Below are positions 14,623-23,165 of a stretch of 36,007 nt of DNA, in pieces; positions within the stretch are counted from its first letter, which is position 1; every line of letters starts with the position of its first letter. A program made the position numbers and the translations under genes. The notes beneath the pieces are model-generated. The model did no database searches, was not told where the DNA came from, and saw nothing but the letters and a program-made list of their open reading frames with translations. Source of the stretch: an uncultured Bacteroidota bacterium (GTDB lineage: Bacteria > Bacteroidota > Bacteroidia > Chitinophagales > Chitinophagaceae); NCBI GenBank assembly GCA_938008665.1, contig CALLKA010000100.1, positions 1-36,007 of the forward strand, given 5' to 3'.

Positions 14623-16731
14623 TTATTTGGTTGCAGGAACTGGCTTTTCCAATAAGTATTTATAAATAAATTTATTTTTCAAATCACTAAAGTGTTTGCC
14701 TTTGGCACCACCCCATCCATGTCGTCCGCCTGGATACAACATAAATTCAACATCCTTGCCATTATCCTGTAAAGCACTTAATAACTGTATCGAATTTTGC
14801 ATGTGTACATTATCATCCATGGTGCCATGTACTAATTGCAATACCCCTTTAAAATTTTTAACATGGGTCATTACACTCCCCGACTTATACCCTTCCGGAT
14901 TTTCCTTTTGCGTATCCATGAATCTTTCTGTGTAATGTGAATCATATAACTCCCAAGCAGTAACACTACCACCTGCCATAGCATGTGTAAATACATCAGC
15001 ACCATAAGTTAAAGCATAGCAACTCATATAACCCCCATAACTAAATCCAGTGATGGCAATTTTTTTAGGATCTGCACTACCATTGGCAATAAACCACTTC
15101 GCCATGGTCATGTAATCCTGCATTTCCCAATAACCTAAATTACGATACATATAGTTCACGCCTTCCTTTCCAAAATGTCCACTCGCACGGTGATCAAATG
15201 CCACTTGTATAATACCTTCCTTCGCCCAGCTTTCTTTCATTTCTGGATTGGACCAGCTATCCATCACTGTTCCTGCATTTGGACCACCATAAATGCTCAC
15301 CATTAAGGGATATTTTTTATTTGGATCCATATTCTTAGGCCAGGTAACAAGCGCTGGTAATTCAAATAAGCCATCGGCACTTTTAATTCTAATTAATTCT
15401 GTTTTGGCAAAATTTTCAGCCTTAAAACTAGAATCAACAGCAGTACCCAAAACGGTAACTACTGGATTTTTGTCTTTACGATCCACCAATGCAATCGTGG
15501 TTGGTGTGTTTACATTGCTATAAACAGAAACAAATCGTTTTGCATTCGGTGATAAATATACTTGTGCATAATTATAATCACCAATAGAAAGTCGCTTTAA
15601 GTTTTTACCATCAAAATTGACAACATAAAAATCGCCACGTGCTGAATTTTCTAATCCGCGAGCTGTAAAATAAATGGACCTTGTTTTTTCATCAATCAAT
15701 TTAATTCCTGTAACAGTAAACTTCCCGTTCGTGATTGGATTGATTAATTGTCCATTCATATTATACAAATACAACTGATTCCAACCCGACGCATCCGACT
15801 GCGCAATATAACCTTCGTTGTTGGCAATAAAATTTATACGACCATTCACCCTATCCTCTAGATCGATCCAAGTTTTTTGATATTCTTTGTACACTTCTTT
15901 CTTAGCACCAGAAGTCATATCTAATTCATAAATTTTTAAGTTGTTTTGACCACGATCCATCCATGGCAACCACATACTTTTGTTATTGGGGTTCCAAATA
16001 GGCCATCCAAAATATTGGTCTTCTTGGTCATTAAAATCAGCCCAAGTAATTTTGCCCCCTGTTGGTGTTGCCCAACCAATTTTTACAGTAGGATTAGGAT
16101 CACCGACTTTTGGATAACGCGTTTCCTCTACAAAGCCATGCTGCCCTTCACTATTATAGATAGGGAACATGGGCACTTTGCTTTCATCAAAACGCATAAA
16201 GGAAATATATTTGCTATCTGGGCTCCACCAAAATGCACGGTATTGAGAAGGGCGGCCAAAAATTTCTTCAAAATATACCCAGCTCGCATAACCATTTAAA
16301 ATCCCATTTTGTTTTTCAGAAGTAATCGCTGTTACTTTTTTATTGGCAACACTTACAGTATATAAATTATTATCCTTTGTATAGCCCACATATTGACCAT
16401 CCGGTGAAAGTTGTGGATTTTTTTTATCGCCTTTATCTGATGTTAAAACAGTTTCAACACCACTTACCTTAATTGCTACTTCCCCGTTTTTTAAACTAAC
16501 GGTTGCCTCTTCCTTCATAACAGCAGCTGGCGCAGGTGTGTAAGCTTTTGTAATTATATTATATACATAATCAGCAGATGGTGTTCCTGCTTTTAATTTT
16601 GTATTAATAACAAATTCATCATTATTCAACCAACGATTAAATCTTGGTAAATTAGATTGCGGCATGCGCATTTGTGCTTGCAAAAGCATCACACAAAAAA
16701 TACTAGTTAAAAAAAGTAGCTGTTTTTTCAT
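14623..16731 (-). CDS. S9 family (DPP-IV-like) prolyl oligopeptidase, secreted
   Basis: A serine peptidase of the dipeptidyl-peptidase IV family, expected to remove X-Pro or X-Ala dipeptides from peptide N-termini in the periplasm. An N-terminal signal peptide is visible (MKKQLLFLTSIFCVMLLQAQ). The N-terminal beta-propeller domain spans about residues 40-460 (FWWSPDSKYISFMRFDES is typical). The alpha/beta-hydrolase domain carries nucleophile S564 in GFSYGG, aspartate D639/D640 in HGTMDDNVH and H671 in GGRHGW. Length 702 is normal. It sits 69 bases after leuS and 9 bases before ruvB on the same strand. The link with ruvB looks positional only. Confidence 0.93.
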   Translation of the reverse strand: MKKQLLFLTSIFCVMLLQAQMRMPQSNLPRFNRWLNNDEFVINTKLKAGTPSADYVYNIITKAYTPAPAAVMKEEATVSLKNGEVAIKVSGVETVLTSDKGDKKNPQLSPDGQYVGYTKDNNLYTVSVANKKVTAITSEKQNGILNGYASWVYFEEIFGRPSQYRAFWWSPDSKYISFMRFDESKVPMFPIYNSEGQHGFVEETRYPKVGDPNPTVKIGWATPTGGKITWADFNDQEDQYFGWPIWNPNNKSMWLPWMDRGQNNLKIYELDMTSGAKKEVYKEYQKTWIDLEDRVNGRINFIANNEGYIAQSDASGWNQLYLYNMNGQLINPITNGKFTVTGIKLIDEKTRSIYFTARGLENSARGDFYVVNFDGKNLKRLSIGDYNYAQVYLSPNAKRFVSVYSNVNTPTTIALVDRKDKNPVVTVLGTAVDSSFKAENFAKTELIRIKSADGLFELPALVTWPKNMDPNKKYPLMVSIYGGPNAGTVMDSWSNPEMKESWAKEGIIQVAFDHRASGHFGKEGVNYMYRNLGYWEMQDYMTMAKWFIANGSADPKKIAITGFSYGGYMSCYALTYGADVFTHAMAGGSVTAWELYDSHYTERFMDTQKENPEGYKSGSVMTHVKNFKGVLQLVHGTMDDNVHMQNSIQLLSALQDNGKDVEFMLYPGGRHGWGGAKGKHFSDLKNKFIYKYLLEKPVPATK

Positions 16732-16800
16732 AATTATTATTTAAAATTAGTCTAACCTATTTTTGATTACTCCATTCTGATTTCAGTTACCCGTCATTAT

Positions 16801-19551
16801 TTAAATTACAACATTTATCATTTTACCCTTCACGAAAATCAGTTTTTTTACTGGCTTTCCTTCCATCCATTTTTGAACTACCGCATTTGCCAATACGATA
16901 TCACTCACTTCTTGCTCAGTGCAGGATAAATCAATCGCAATATTGGTTCTCATTTTACCATTGATACTTACTGGGTAATCCTTGGCTGTTTCAACAACAT
17001 ACTTCGCATCAAATATTGGGAAAGCAGCATCTATCGCCAAGCCCTCATTGCCTAACACCTGCCACAATTCCTCACAAAAGTGCGGCGCGTAGGGCGCCAT
17101 TAAAACAAGCAGGTCAGATAAAACAGATTTTTTATGGCAACCCAAATCATATAATTCATTCACACAAATCATAAATGAACTTACCGCTGTATTAAAGCTA
17201 TGACGATCGGTATCTTCCTCAATTTTTTTTATGGTTTTATGCAACACTTTTAATTCTTCCAAACTGGCTGCCTCATCTACCCAAATCTTTCCTTTGATTT
17301 CGTCAAAGAACAAACGCCAAAACTTTTTCAAAAAGCGATGTACACCCTCGATCCCTTTCGTATCCCATGGCTTGCTCTGCTCTACCGGACCTAAAAACAT
17401 TTCATACATCCTAAAGGTATCTGCGCCATACTTGTTTACTAAATCATCAGGATTTACTGTGTTAAACTTTGACTTAGACATTTTTTCAACCTCTACGCCG
17501 CAGATGTATTTTCCATCTTCCAAAATAAATTCCGCATTCGCATAATCAGGTTTCCACTTTTTAAATGCTTCCGTATCTAATTCAACGCCGTCTACTTTAT
17601 TTACATCCACATGTAACTGATCAACTTCATAATCTTTAATTAAACCAGCGGAAACAAAAATGGAACTTCCTCTTTTGCGATAAACAAATCGAGAGCTTCC
17701 TTGAATCATTCCCTGATTCAATAATTTTTTATATGGCTCATCAAACCCAATATGCCCTAAATCGTACAAGGCCTTGGTCCACATTCTAGAGTATAATAAA
17801 TGCCCTACCGCATGCTCTGTACCACCAATATACAAATCCACCTGTCCCCAATAATCACTCACTTTTCTGCTACAAAATTCATTTTCATTATGCGCATCCA
17901 TATAACGCAAAAAATACCAACTACTTCCCGCAAATCCAGGCATGGTATTGGTTTCCAATTGCGCTTCCTTCCAAGAAGGAATATTTGCTAGCGGACCTTC
18001 TCCATCAGGGCCTGGGCCATAATGATCTACCTTTGGTAATAATAAAGGCAACTCTTTCTCATCCATTGGATAAGCAATGCCATTGTCCCATTTAATTGGG
18101 AATGGCTCACCCCAATAGCGTTGTCTGCTAAAGGCAGCATCACGCATACGATAATTGATTTTTCGATTACCCAATCCCAATGCTTCAATTTTATCATTCA
18201 CAATTGCAATGGCTGCTTTTTGTACCACGCCATTTAAAAAATCACTGTTACTTAAAATGGCTTCCTTGGTGGGATTCGCTTCCAAGCCATTAAAGGCATC
18301 TCCAATAATATTGGTAATGGGTATATTAAAATGTTTTGCAAATTTAAAATCACGATCATCTCCACAAGGCACCGCCATAATTGCACCTGTACCATAACCT
18401 GCCAACACATATTCCGAAATCCAAACAGGAATTTCAACGCCATTGAATGGATTAATAACATAAGCACCTGTGAAACATCCTGTAATTTTTTTCTCTGCAA
18501 TTCTTTCCCGCTCACTTCTACTTTTTACATAAGCAATATATTTTGCTACTTCTGCTTGATGTGAACTCGGAACAATTTTTTCAATGATAACATGCTCTGG
18601 CGCTACTACCATAAAGTCAACGCCAAACATAGTATCCGGGCGTGTTGTATATACACGCAACACTTCGTTAGCTTCTTTTACTGCAAAATTTATTTCAGCC
18701 CCTTCGCTTTTTCCAATCCAATTGGATTGCATTTCCTTCATGGCATCACTAAACTGAATGGTTTCCAATCCGCTTAATAACCTATCTGCATATTCTGTGA
18801 TACGTAAATACCATTGTCTTAATTTTTTCTTCTCCACCGGATGACCGCCTCTTTCACTTAAGCCATTAATTACTTCGTCATTCGCTAGTACGGTTCCCAA
18901 TGCTGCACACCAATTCACTTCCCCAATACCGCAAAATGCCAAACGGTAATGCATTAAAATATCTTGCTGTTGTTTTTCGGTATAGGATTTCCAAGTTTCG
19001 GCCGGGAATGTTTTCACCTCAGCCACTGGACAGGGATGATTTATATTTCCTTCCTTTTCAAATGCCGACACCAAATTTTGAATAGGTGTTGCCTTTTGTT
19101 GAGCGCGATCAAAATAACTATTAAAAAGTTGTAAAAATATCCATTGTGTCCATTTGTAATAAGTGGCATCACAAGTGCGCACTTCTCTATCCCAATCATA
19201 ACAAAATCCAATATTGTCTAATTGCTTTCTAAAATTATTAATATTATCATGGGTACAGATGGCAGGATGTACCCCATTTTCAATGGCATATTGTTCTGCC
19301 GGTAAACCAAACGCATCATAACCCATTGGATGCAAAACATTAAAACCTTTTAATCTTTTAAAACGGCTATAAATATCCGAAGCAATATAACCCAAAGGAT
19401 GTCCTACATGCAAGCCTGCACCACTAGGATAAGGGAACATATCCAATACATAACACTTGGGTTTGCTTGATTCATTGCTAACCTGGTATGCTTTTTTCTC
19501 CTGCCAAATAGTTTGCCACTTCTTTTCAATGGCCCTAAATTGATACTCCAT
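16801..19551 (-). CDS. leuS: Leucyl-tRNA synthetase
   Basis: LeuS charges tRNA-Leu with leucine. The class I signature HVGH lies at residues 48-51 and KMSKS at 690-694. The CP1 editing domain is present (TTRPDTMFGVDF, GTGAIMAVPCGDDRDF). A Bacteroidota-typical insertion precedes the VNWCAALGTVLANDEV segment. Length is 916. The upstream region carries a TACATTTG -7 box at 19653-19660 on the minus strand, about 100 bases from the ATG, divergent from the ftsX promoter. Downstream gene is the S9 peptidase. Confidence 0.97.
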   Translation of the reverse strand: MEYQFRAIEKKWQTIWQEKKAYQVSNESSKPKCYVLDMFPYPSGAGLHVGHPLGYIASDIYSRFKRLKGFNVLHPMGYDAFGLPAEQYAIENGVHPAICTHDNINNFRKQLDNIGFCYDWDREVRTCDATYYKWTQWIFLQLFNSYFDRAQQKATPIQNLVSAFEKEGNINHPCPVAEVKTFPAETWKSYTEKQQQDILMHYRLAFCGIGEVNWCAALGTVLANDEVINGLSERGGHPVEKKKLRQWYLRITEYADRLLSGLETIQFSDAMKEMQSNWIGKSEGAEINFAVKEANEVLRVYTTRPDTMFGVDFMVVAPEHVIIEKIVPSSHQAEVAKYIAYVKSRSERERIAEKKITGCFTGAYVINPFNGVEIPVWISEYVLAGYGTGAIMAVPCGDDRDFKFAKHFNIPITNIIGDAFNGLEANPTKEAILSNSDFLNGVVQKAAIAIVNDKIEALGLGNRKINYRMRDAAFSRQRYWGEPFPIKWDNGIAYPMDEKELPLLLPKVDHYGPGPDGEGPLANIPSWKEAQLETNTMPGFAGSSWYFLRYMDAHNENEFCSRKVSDYWGQVDLYIGGTEHAVGHLLYSRMWTKALYDLGHIGFDEPYKKLLNQGMIQGSSRFVYRKRGSSIFVSAGLIKDYEVDQLHVDVNKVDGVELDTEAFKKWKPDYANAEFILEDGKYICGVEVEKMSKSKFNTVNPDDLVNKYGADTFRMYEMFLGPVEQSKPWDTKGIEGVHRFLKKFWRLFFDEIKGKIWVDEAASLEELKVLHKTIKKIEEDTDRHSFNTAVSSFMICVNELYDLGCHKKSVLSDLLVLMAPYAPHFCEELWQVLGNEGLAIDAAFPIFDAKYVVETAKDYPVSINGKMRTNIAIDLSCTEQEVSDIVLANAVVQKWMEGKPVKKLIFVKGKMINVVI

Positions 19552-19652
19552 CTAATTGCATTTCATTTTAAATGGTTGAATCATAACAATTCTTTAACCA
19601 AAATCAAAAAAATACACATTTTGGTCTAAAAAATGGGATAATTCATCCTCTG

Positions 19653-19660
19653 CAAATGTA
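19653..19660 (-). promoter_or_regulatory. Bacteroidota -7 box (TACATTTG) toward leuS
   Basis: The plus strand reads CAAATGTA, i.e. TACATTTG on the minus strand. It is one arm of a perfect 10-bp inverted repeat with 19682-19691. If used, the leuS leader would be about 95 bases long. No -33 element is evident. Confidence 0.4.
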
Positions 19661-19681
19661 AGCCATTAGCGTTCAAAACCC

Positions 19682-19689
19682 TACATTTG
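19682..19689 (+). promoter_or_regulatory. Bacteroidota -7 box (TACATTTG) of ftsX
   Basis: TACATTTG matches TAnnTTTG and lies 27 bases before the ATG at 19717, implying a leader of about 20 bases. A TTG within the box is in frame with ftsX but would sit upstream of the transcription start, so it is unlikely to be the initiator. Confidence 0.55.
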
Positions 19690-19716
19690 CAAAGTGAACA
19701 AGTAAAAATTTATGCC

Positions 19717-20592
19717 ATGGCAGTTACCGGATCTACCTCTTTAAAACGCAGTAAGCCCAACTACATTTATAGTGTCATTGGGGTGGCGATTGTATTGTTT
19801 ATTATGGGCATCATGGGATGGCTATTTTTGAACCTACATTCCATTGGGGACAATTTTAAAGAAGATATCCGTATCAGCGTTTATTTAAGAACCTCTGACA
19901 AAAATGCAATAGGAAAAGTACAGCAATATATTGCCAGCCAACCCTATGCTAAAAACGTTGAATACGTAAATAAGGAAAAGGCCAAAGACATCTGGAATAA
20001 AGAAAACAATGAAGAATGGGCTAAAATATTAGATGTAAACCCGCTTCCTGAAAGTGTCGACTTTTTTGCCAAAGCCGATTATGTGAATCCAGATAGTTTA
20101 GCCAACATTAGCGCTTCTATTGAAAGTACATTCAAAACAGAAGTGGCAGATATTCAATATCCAAAAAGCTTAGTGACCAGCCTGAATGAAAGAGCCACTA
20201 AAATTGGGGTTATTTTTTTAGTGATGTCTATTATATTGTGCATCATCGTAATTATCAGTATCGACAATACCATTCGATTAGCTATGTTCAGTAATCGTTT
20301 TTTAATTAAAACCATGCAAATGGTGGGTGCGACCAGAAGCTTTATTTCAAAACCATTAGTGATTCGTGCATTGATCAATGGATTAACCAGTGCCTTTATT
20401 TCCATTGTTTTACTTTTTGGGTTAATTCAATGGGCAGGAAGTCAGTTCCCACAAATCAGAACCATACAAGGTGCCGGGAATGATTTATTACTCTTTGGCG
20501 GCATCATTATTATGGGCGTGGGCATATCCGTATTTAGCACTTACCGTAGTGTTTTGAAATATTTAAAAATGAAATTAGACGATCTATATTAA
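19717..20592 (+). CDS. ftsX: Cell division ABC permease-like protein FtsX
   Basis: FtsX is the membrane partner of the FtsE ATPase; together they control peptidoglycan hydrolases at the septum. Residues about 20-45 form the first membrane segment (YSVIGVAIVLFIMGIMGWLFLN), then a periplasmic domain (ISVYLRTSDKNAIGKVQQYI), then three segments in the C-terminal FtsX domain containing TMQMVGATRSFISKPLVIRALINGLTSA. I start at ATG 19717 (291 residues, MAVTGSTSLKRSKP) because a promoter box covers an upstream in-frame TTG at 19687. FtsE is not adjacent. The DUF3098 gene and uppP follow on the same strand, an order I recall from other Bacteroidota. Confidence 0.93.
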   Translation: MAVTGSTSLKRSKPNYIYSVIGVAIVLFIMGIMGWLFLNLHSIGDNFKEDIRISVYLRTSDKNAIGKVQQYIASQPYAKNVEYVNKEKAKDIWNKENNEEWAKILDVNPLPESVDFFAKADYVNPDSLANISASIESTFKTEVADIQYPKSLVTSLNERATKIGVIFLVMSIILCIIVIISIDNTIRLAMFSNRFLIKTMQMVGATRSFISKPLVIRALINGLTSAFISIVLLFGLIQWAGSQFPQIRTIQGAGNDLLLFGGIIIMGVGISVFSTYRSVLKYLKMKLDDLY

Positions 20593-20681
20593 CGAATTCA
20601 TTAAATTTATAATTCAGAAATTAAGTCCAACCAAAACGAGCAAATCCAGCGGAAACGACAATAGCATTAAAATAAAATTGT

Positions 20682-20921
20682 ATGACACAGAAAGAAACAA
20701 AAAAATCCTTAGACATTTTTGGCAAGTCAAATTATATTTGGATGTTGGTGGGTGCCTTGTTAATTACAGCAGGAATGCTATTAATGACAGGTGGGAAAAG
20801 CGCTGACCCGAATGTATTTAATGCAAGTGAAGTGTATAGCTTTAGACGCATTACATTAGCGCCAATCGTGATGATTATTGGCTTTTTGGTTGAAATTTAT
20901 GCCCTATTTAAAAAAGCATAA
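20682..20921 (+). CDS. DUF3098 family small membrane protein
   Basis: A 79-residue protein with two predicted membrane segments: YIWMLVGALLITAGMLLMTG (about 18-37) and ITLAPIVMIIGFLVEIYALF (about 56-75), separated by the short soluble loop SADPNVFNASEVYSFRR. This composition and the position between ftsX and uppP identify it as DUF3098. No function is established. Co-occurrence suggests a role in envelope or division, but that is inference. A strong terminator lies 16 bases downstream. Confidence 0.88.
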   Translation: MTQKETKKSLDIFGKSNYIWMLVGALLITAGMLLMTGGKSADPNVFNASEVYSFRRITLAPIVMIIGFLVEIYALFKKA

Positions 20922-20937
20922 TTAAAATAAAATTTTA

Positions 20938-20973
20938 ACAGATCCCGACGCCTGCGCTCGGGATCTGTTTTTT
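20938..20973 (+). terminator. Intrinsic terminator after the ftsX-DUF3098 unit
   Basis: ACAGATCCCGA (20938-20948) pairs perfectly with TCGGGATCTGT (20958-20968) around a 9-base loop, followed by a run of T to 20973. The uppP start codon is only 11 bases further on. Confidence 0.85.
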
Positions 20974-20984
20974 AATACAGCATT

Positions 20985-21797
20985 ATGAATACAATACAAG
21001 CAATAATCATTGCTATCATTGAAGGTATCACTGAGTTTTTACCCATTTCAAGTACCGCACATATGAAGTTTGCCAATCCTTTTTTAGGGATTGACGACTC
21101 CCCATTTGTTGACTTATTTGAAATAGTAATACAGTTTGCTGCTATTGCATCTGTTGTAGTAATTTATAAAAAAAGATTTTTTGACTTTAAGCATTACAGC
21201 TTTTATTTAAAATTAATCGTAGCTGTGATTCCCGCTTTGCTATTTGGCGCTTTATTAAAAAAATACATTGATGCAGCATTAAATAATTTATGGGTGATTG
21301 CTATTGTCATGATTGCAGGTGGCGTCATCCTGTTATTTATTGACAAACTATTTAAAGCGAATGAAACAACTACAAATACCAATAATGATGCGAGTGAAAT
21401 AAGTTATCAAAAATCATTCATCATTGGTTGTTTTCAAGTGTTGTCCATTGTTTTTCCGGGATTAAGCCGAAGTGCCGCAACAATCATTGGCGGAATGAGT
21501 CAAAAATTAAGCAAGAAAATAGCACTCGAATTTTCCTTTTTCTTAGCCGTGCCAACCATGATGGCAGCCTCCGCAAAAAGCACTCTGGATGTATACAAAA
21601 CCAATCCTGAAGTGTTTGCAACAGACAACCTCATTACATTATTGATTGGCGCTATTGTCGCATTTATAGTTGCCTTGGTCTCGGTTCAGTTTTTCATCAA
21701 AATTGTTCAAAAAATGGGATTTGCCCCCTTTGGTTGGTACCGAATTGTGTTGGGTATCACCATTTTGGTATTGTTATACACGAATTATCTTTGCTAA
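20985..21797 (+). CDS. uppP: Undecaprenyl-diphosphate phosphatase UppP (BacA)
   Basis: UppP removes phosphate from undecaprenyl diphosphate at the membrane so the lipid carrier can be reused for peptidoglycan and O-antigen. The two signature regions are present: EGITEFLPISSTAHM (13-27) with the catalytic glutamates and serines, and PGLSRSAATIIGGM near residue 160. About eight hydrophobic segments span the 270 residues. The ATG lies 11 bases after a strong terminator, leaving little space for an ordinary promoter. The last codons of the gene contain the -7 box for the downstream MFS gene. Confidence 0.96.
   Translation: MNTIQAIIIAIIEGITEFLPISSTAHMKFANPFLGIDDSPFVDLFEIVIQFAAIASVVVIYKKRFFDFKHYSFYLKLIVAVIPALLFGALLKKYIDAALNNLWVIAIVMIAGGVILLFIDKLFKANETTTNTNNDASEISYQKSFIIGCFQVLSIVFPGLSRSAATIIGGMSQKLSKKIALEFSFFLAVPTMMAASAKSTLDVYKTNPEVFATDNLITLLIGAIVAFIVALVSVQFFIKIVQKMGFAPFGWYRIVLGITILVLLYTNYLC
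21763..21793 (+). promoter_or_regulatory. Full -33/-7 promoter of the MFS gene, within uppP 3' end
   Basis: TTTTG at 21763-21767 and TATCTTTG at 21786-21793 are separated by 18 bases, close to the Bacteroidota consensus spacing. Transcription would start near 21799, just after the uppP stop, giving a leader of about 53 bases. This is the most complete promoter in the window. Confidence 0.65.
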
Positions 21798-21819
21798 CCC
21801 CGCCTATAGGAGAGTTGGG

Positions 21820-21852
21820 TATTTATTAGTATTTTTAAAACACTAATAAATA
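21820..21852 (+). promoter_or_regulatory. AT-rich hairpin touching the MFS start codon
   Basis: TATTTATTAGT (21820-21830) pairs perfectly with ACTAATAAATA (21842-21852); the last A of the 3' arm is the first base of the start codon. The loop contains TTTTAAAA. With a single G-C pair the stem is weak. It could still lower ribosome access in a leader that has no Shine-Dalgarno site. Confidence 0.5.
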
Positions 21853-23165
21853 TGCGTATGCAAACTGCCTCAAAAAAAGTTGTGAACGGATGGGCCATGT
21901 ATGATTGGGCCAATAGTGTTTACAATCTAGTAATTACTTCCACTATTTTCCCTGCCTACTATGAAGCAGTTACGGGCGATGGCAATGAAAATACCTTAAT
22001 TGATAAAATTAAAATTGGAAATTATGAGTTTTCAAATACCGCACTTTATAATTATATACTAGCCATTGCTTTTGTGTTTGTGGCAATCATGTCGCCCATA
22101 TTATCCTCTATTGCCGATTACAGAGGAAATAAAAAACAGTTTCTCCGCTTTTTTTGCACCATGGGTAGCTTGTCTTGCGCCTCACTTTACTTTTTCGATA
22201 GCGACCATATTATGGGTGGATTAATTTCAGTGATTATTGCTTGTGTTGGATTTTGGGGTAGTTTGGTTTTTTATAATTCCTACTTACCTGAAATTGCTGC
22301 ACCGGAGGATCGTGATCGAATTAGTGCGAAAGGATTTATGATGGGTTACATTGGCTCGGTGCTTTTACAAATTATTTGTTTTGTGTTTGTTTTAAAACCT
22401 GAAATGTTTGGCATCACAGTGGGTAAAGCATCCCAGATTTCATTTTTATTGGTCGGCGTTTGGTGGGTCAGCTTTGGTTGGTTAGCCATTTCAAGACTTC
22501 CTCAAAGTAAAGGGGTCAAAGGAGCGCACAGTAAAAATTTAATTACGCAAGGTTATAAGGAACTACACAAGGTTTGGATTGAACTTAAAACACAACCACT
22601 TTTAAAACAATTTTTAGTTTCTTTTTTCTTTTACAATATGGGCGTTCAAACAGTTATGTTAGCTGCAACACTTTATGGAAAGAGTGAACTAAACATACCT
22701 ACCACCAACTTAATAATTGCCATATTAATTATACAATTAGTGGCTATACCAGGAGCGCATCTGATGGCGAAACTGTCAAGCAAATGGGGCAACTTTAATA
22801 CACTAATGATAGCGATATTGATTTGGATTGGCGGATGTATTATGGGTTACTACCTACCACGAAATAGTGTAATGCCTTTTTATAGCTTAGCCATTATTGT
22901 TGGATTTGTCATGGGCGGTATACAATCAGTGAGCAGAAGTACTTATTCCAAGTTGATGCCTGAAACACATGACACTACTAGTTATTTCAGCTTTTATGAC
23001 GTTACAGAAAAAGTAGCGATTGTTATTGGCATGTTTAGCTTTGGTTTTATTAATGAAATCACTGGATCACAACGAAACTCTGTATTGGCTTTGTGTATAT
23101 TTTTTATCATAGGGTTTGTTTTATTATATCGCACTTCAAAATTAAAAGGACATGCAGGTATTTAG
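21852..23165 (+). CDS. MFS transporter, UMF1 / Atg22-like family
   Basis: A 437-residue major-facilitator protein with about twelve hydrophobic segments. The start NGWAMYDWANSVYNLVITS is a hallmark of the UMF1 group, bacterial relatives of the yeast vacuolar effluxer Atg22. Other recognisable parts are PILSSIADYRGNKKQFLRFF (the loop between helices 2 and 3) and GGIQSVSRSTYSKLMPE. The substrate is unknown; amino-acid efflux is suggested only by the Atg22 similarity. Two ATGs lie close together (21852 and 21858); the first is partly inside a hairpin. The 3' end overlaps the start of the next gene by 14 bases, indicating translational coupling. Confidence 0.9.
   Translation: MRMQTASKKVVNGWAMYDWANSVYNLVITSTIFPAYYEAVTGDGNENTLIDKIKIGNYEFSNTALYNYILAIAFVFVAIMSPILSSIADYRGNKKQFLRFFCTMGSLSCASLYFFDSDHIMGGLISVIIACVGFWGSLVFYNSYLPEIAAPEDRDRISAKGFMMGYIGSVLLQIICFVFVLKPEMFGITVGKASQISFLLVGVWWVSFGWLAISRLPQSKGVKGAHSKNLITQGYKELHKVWIELKTQPLLKQFLVSFFFYNMGVQTVMLAATLYGKSELNIPTTNLIIAILIIQLVAIPGAHLMAKLSSKWGNFNTLMIAILIWIGGCIMGYYLPRNSVMPFYSLAIIVGFVMGGIQSVSRSTYSKLMPETHDTTSYFSFYDVTEKVAIVIGMFSFGFINEITGSQRNSVLALCIFFIIGFVLLYRTSKLKGHAGI

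Noticed and set aside
15946..16299. 117-residue plus-strand frame inside the S9 peptidase gene
   Set aside because: Antisense shadow, no promoter or family features.
19687..19716. TTG start for ftsX
   Set aside because: The codon is part of the TACATTTG promoter box and so lies upstream of the likely transcript start.
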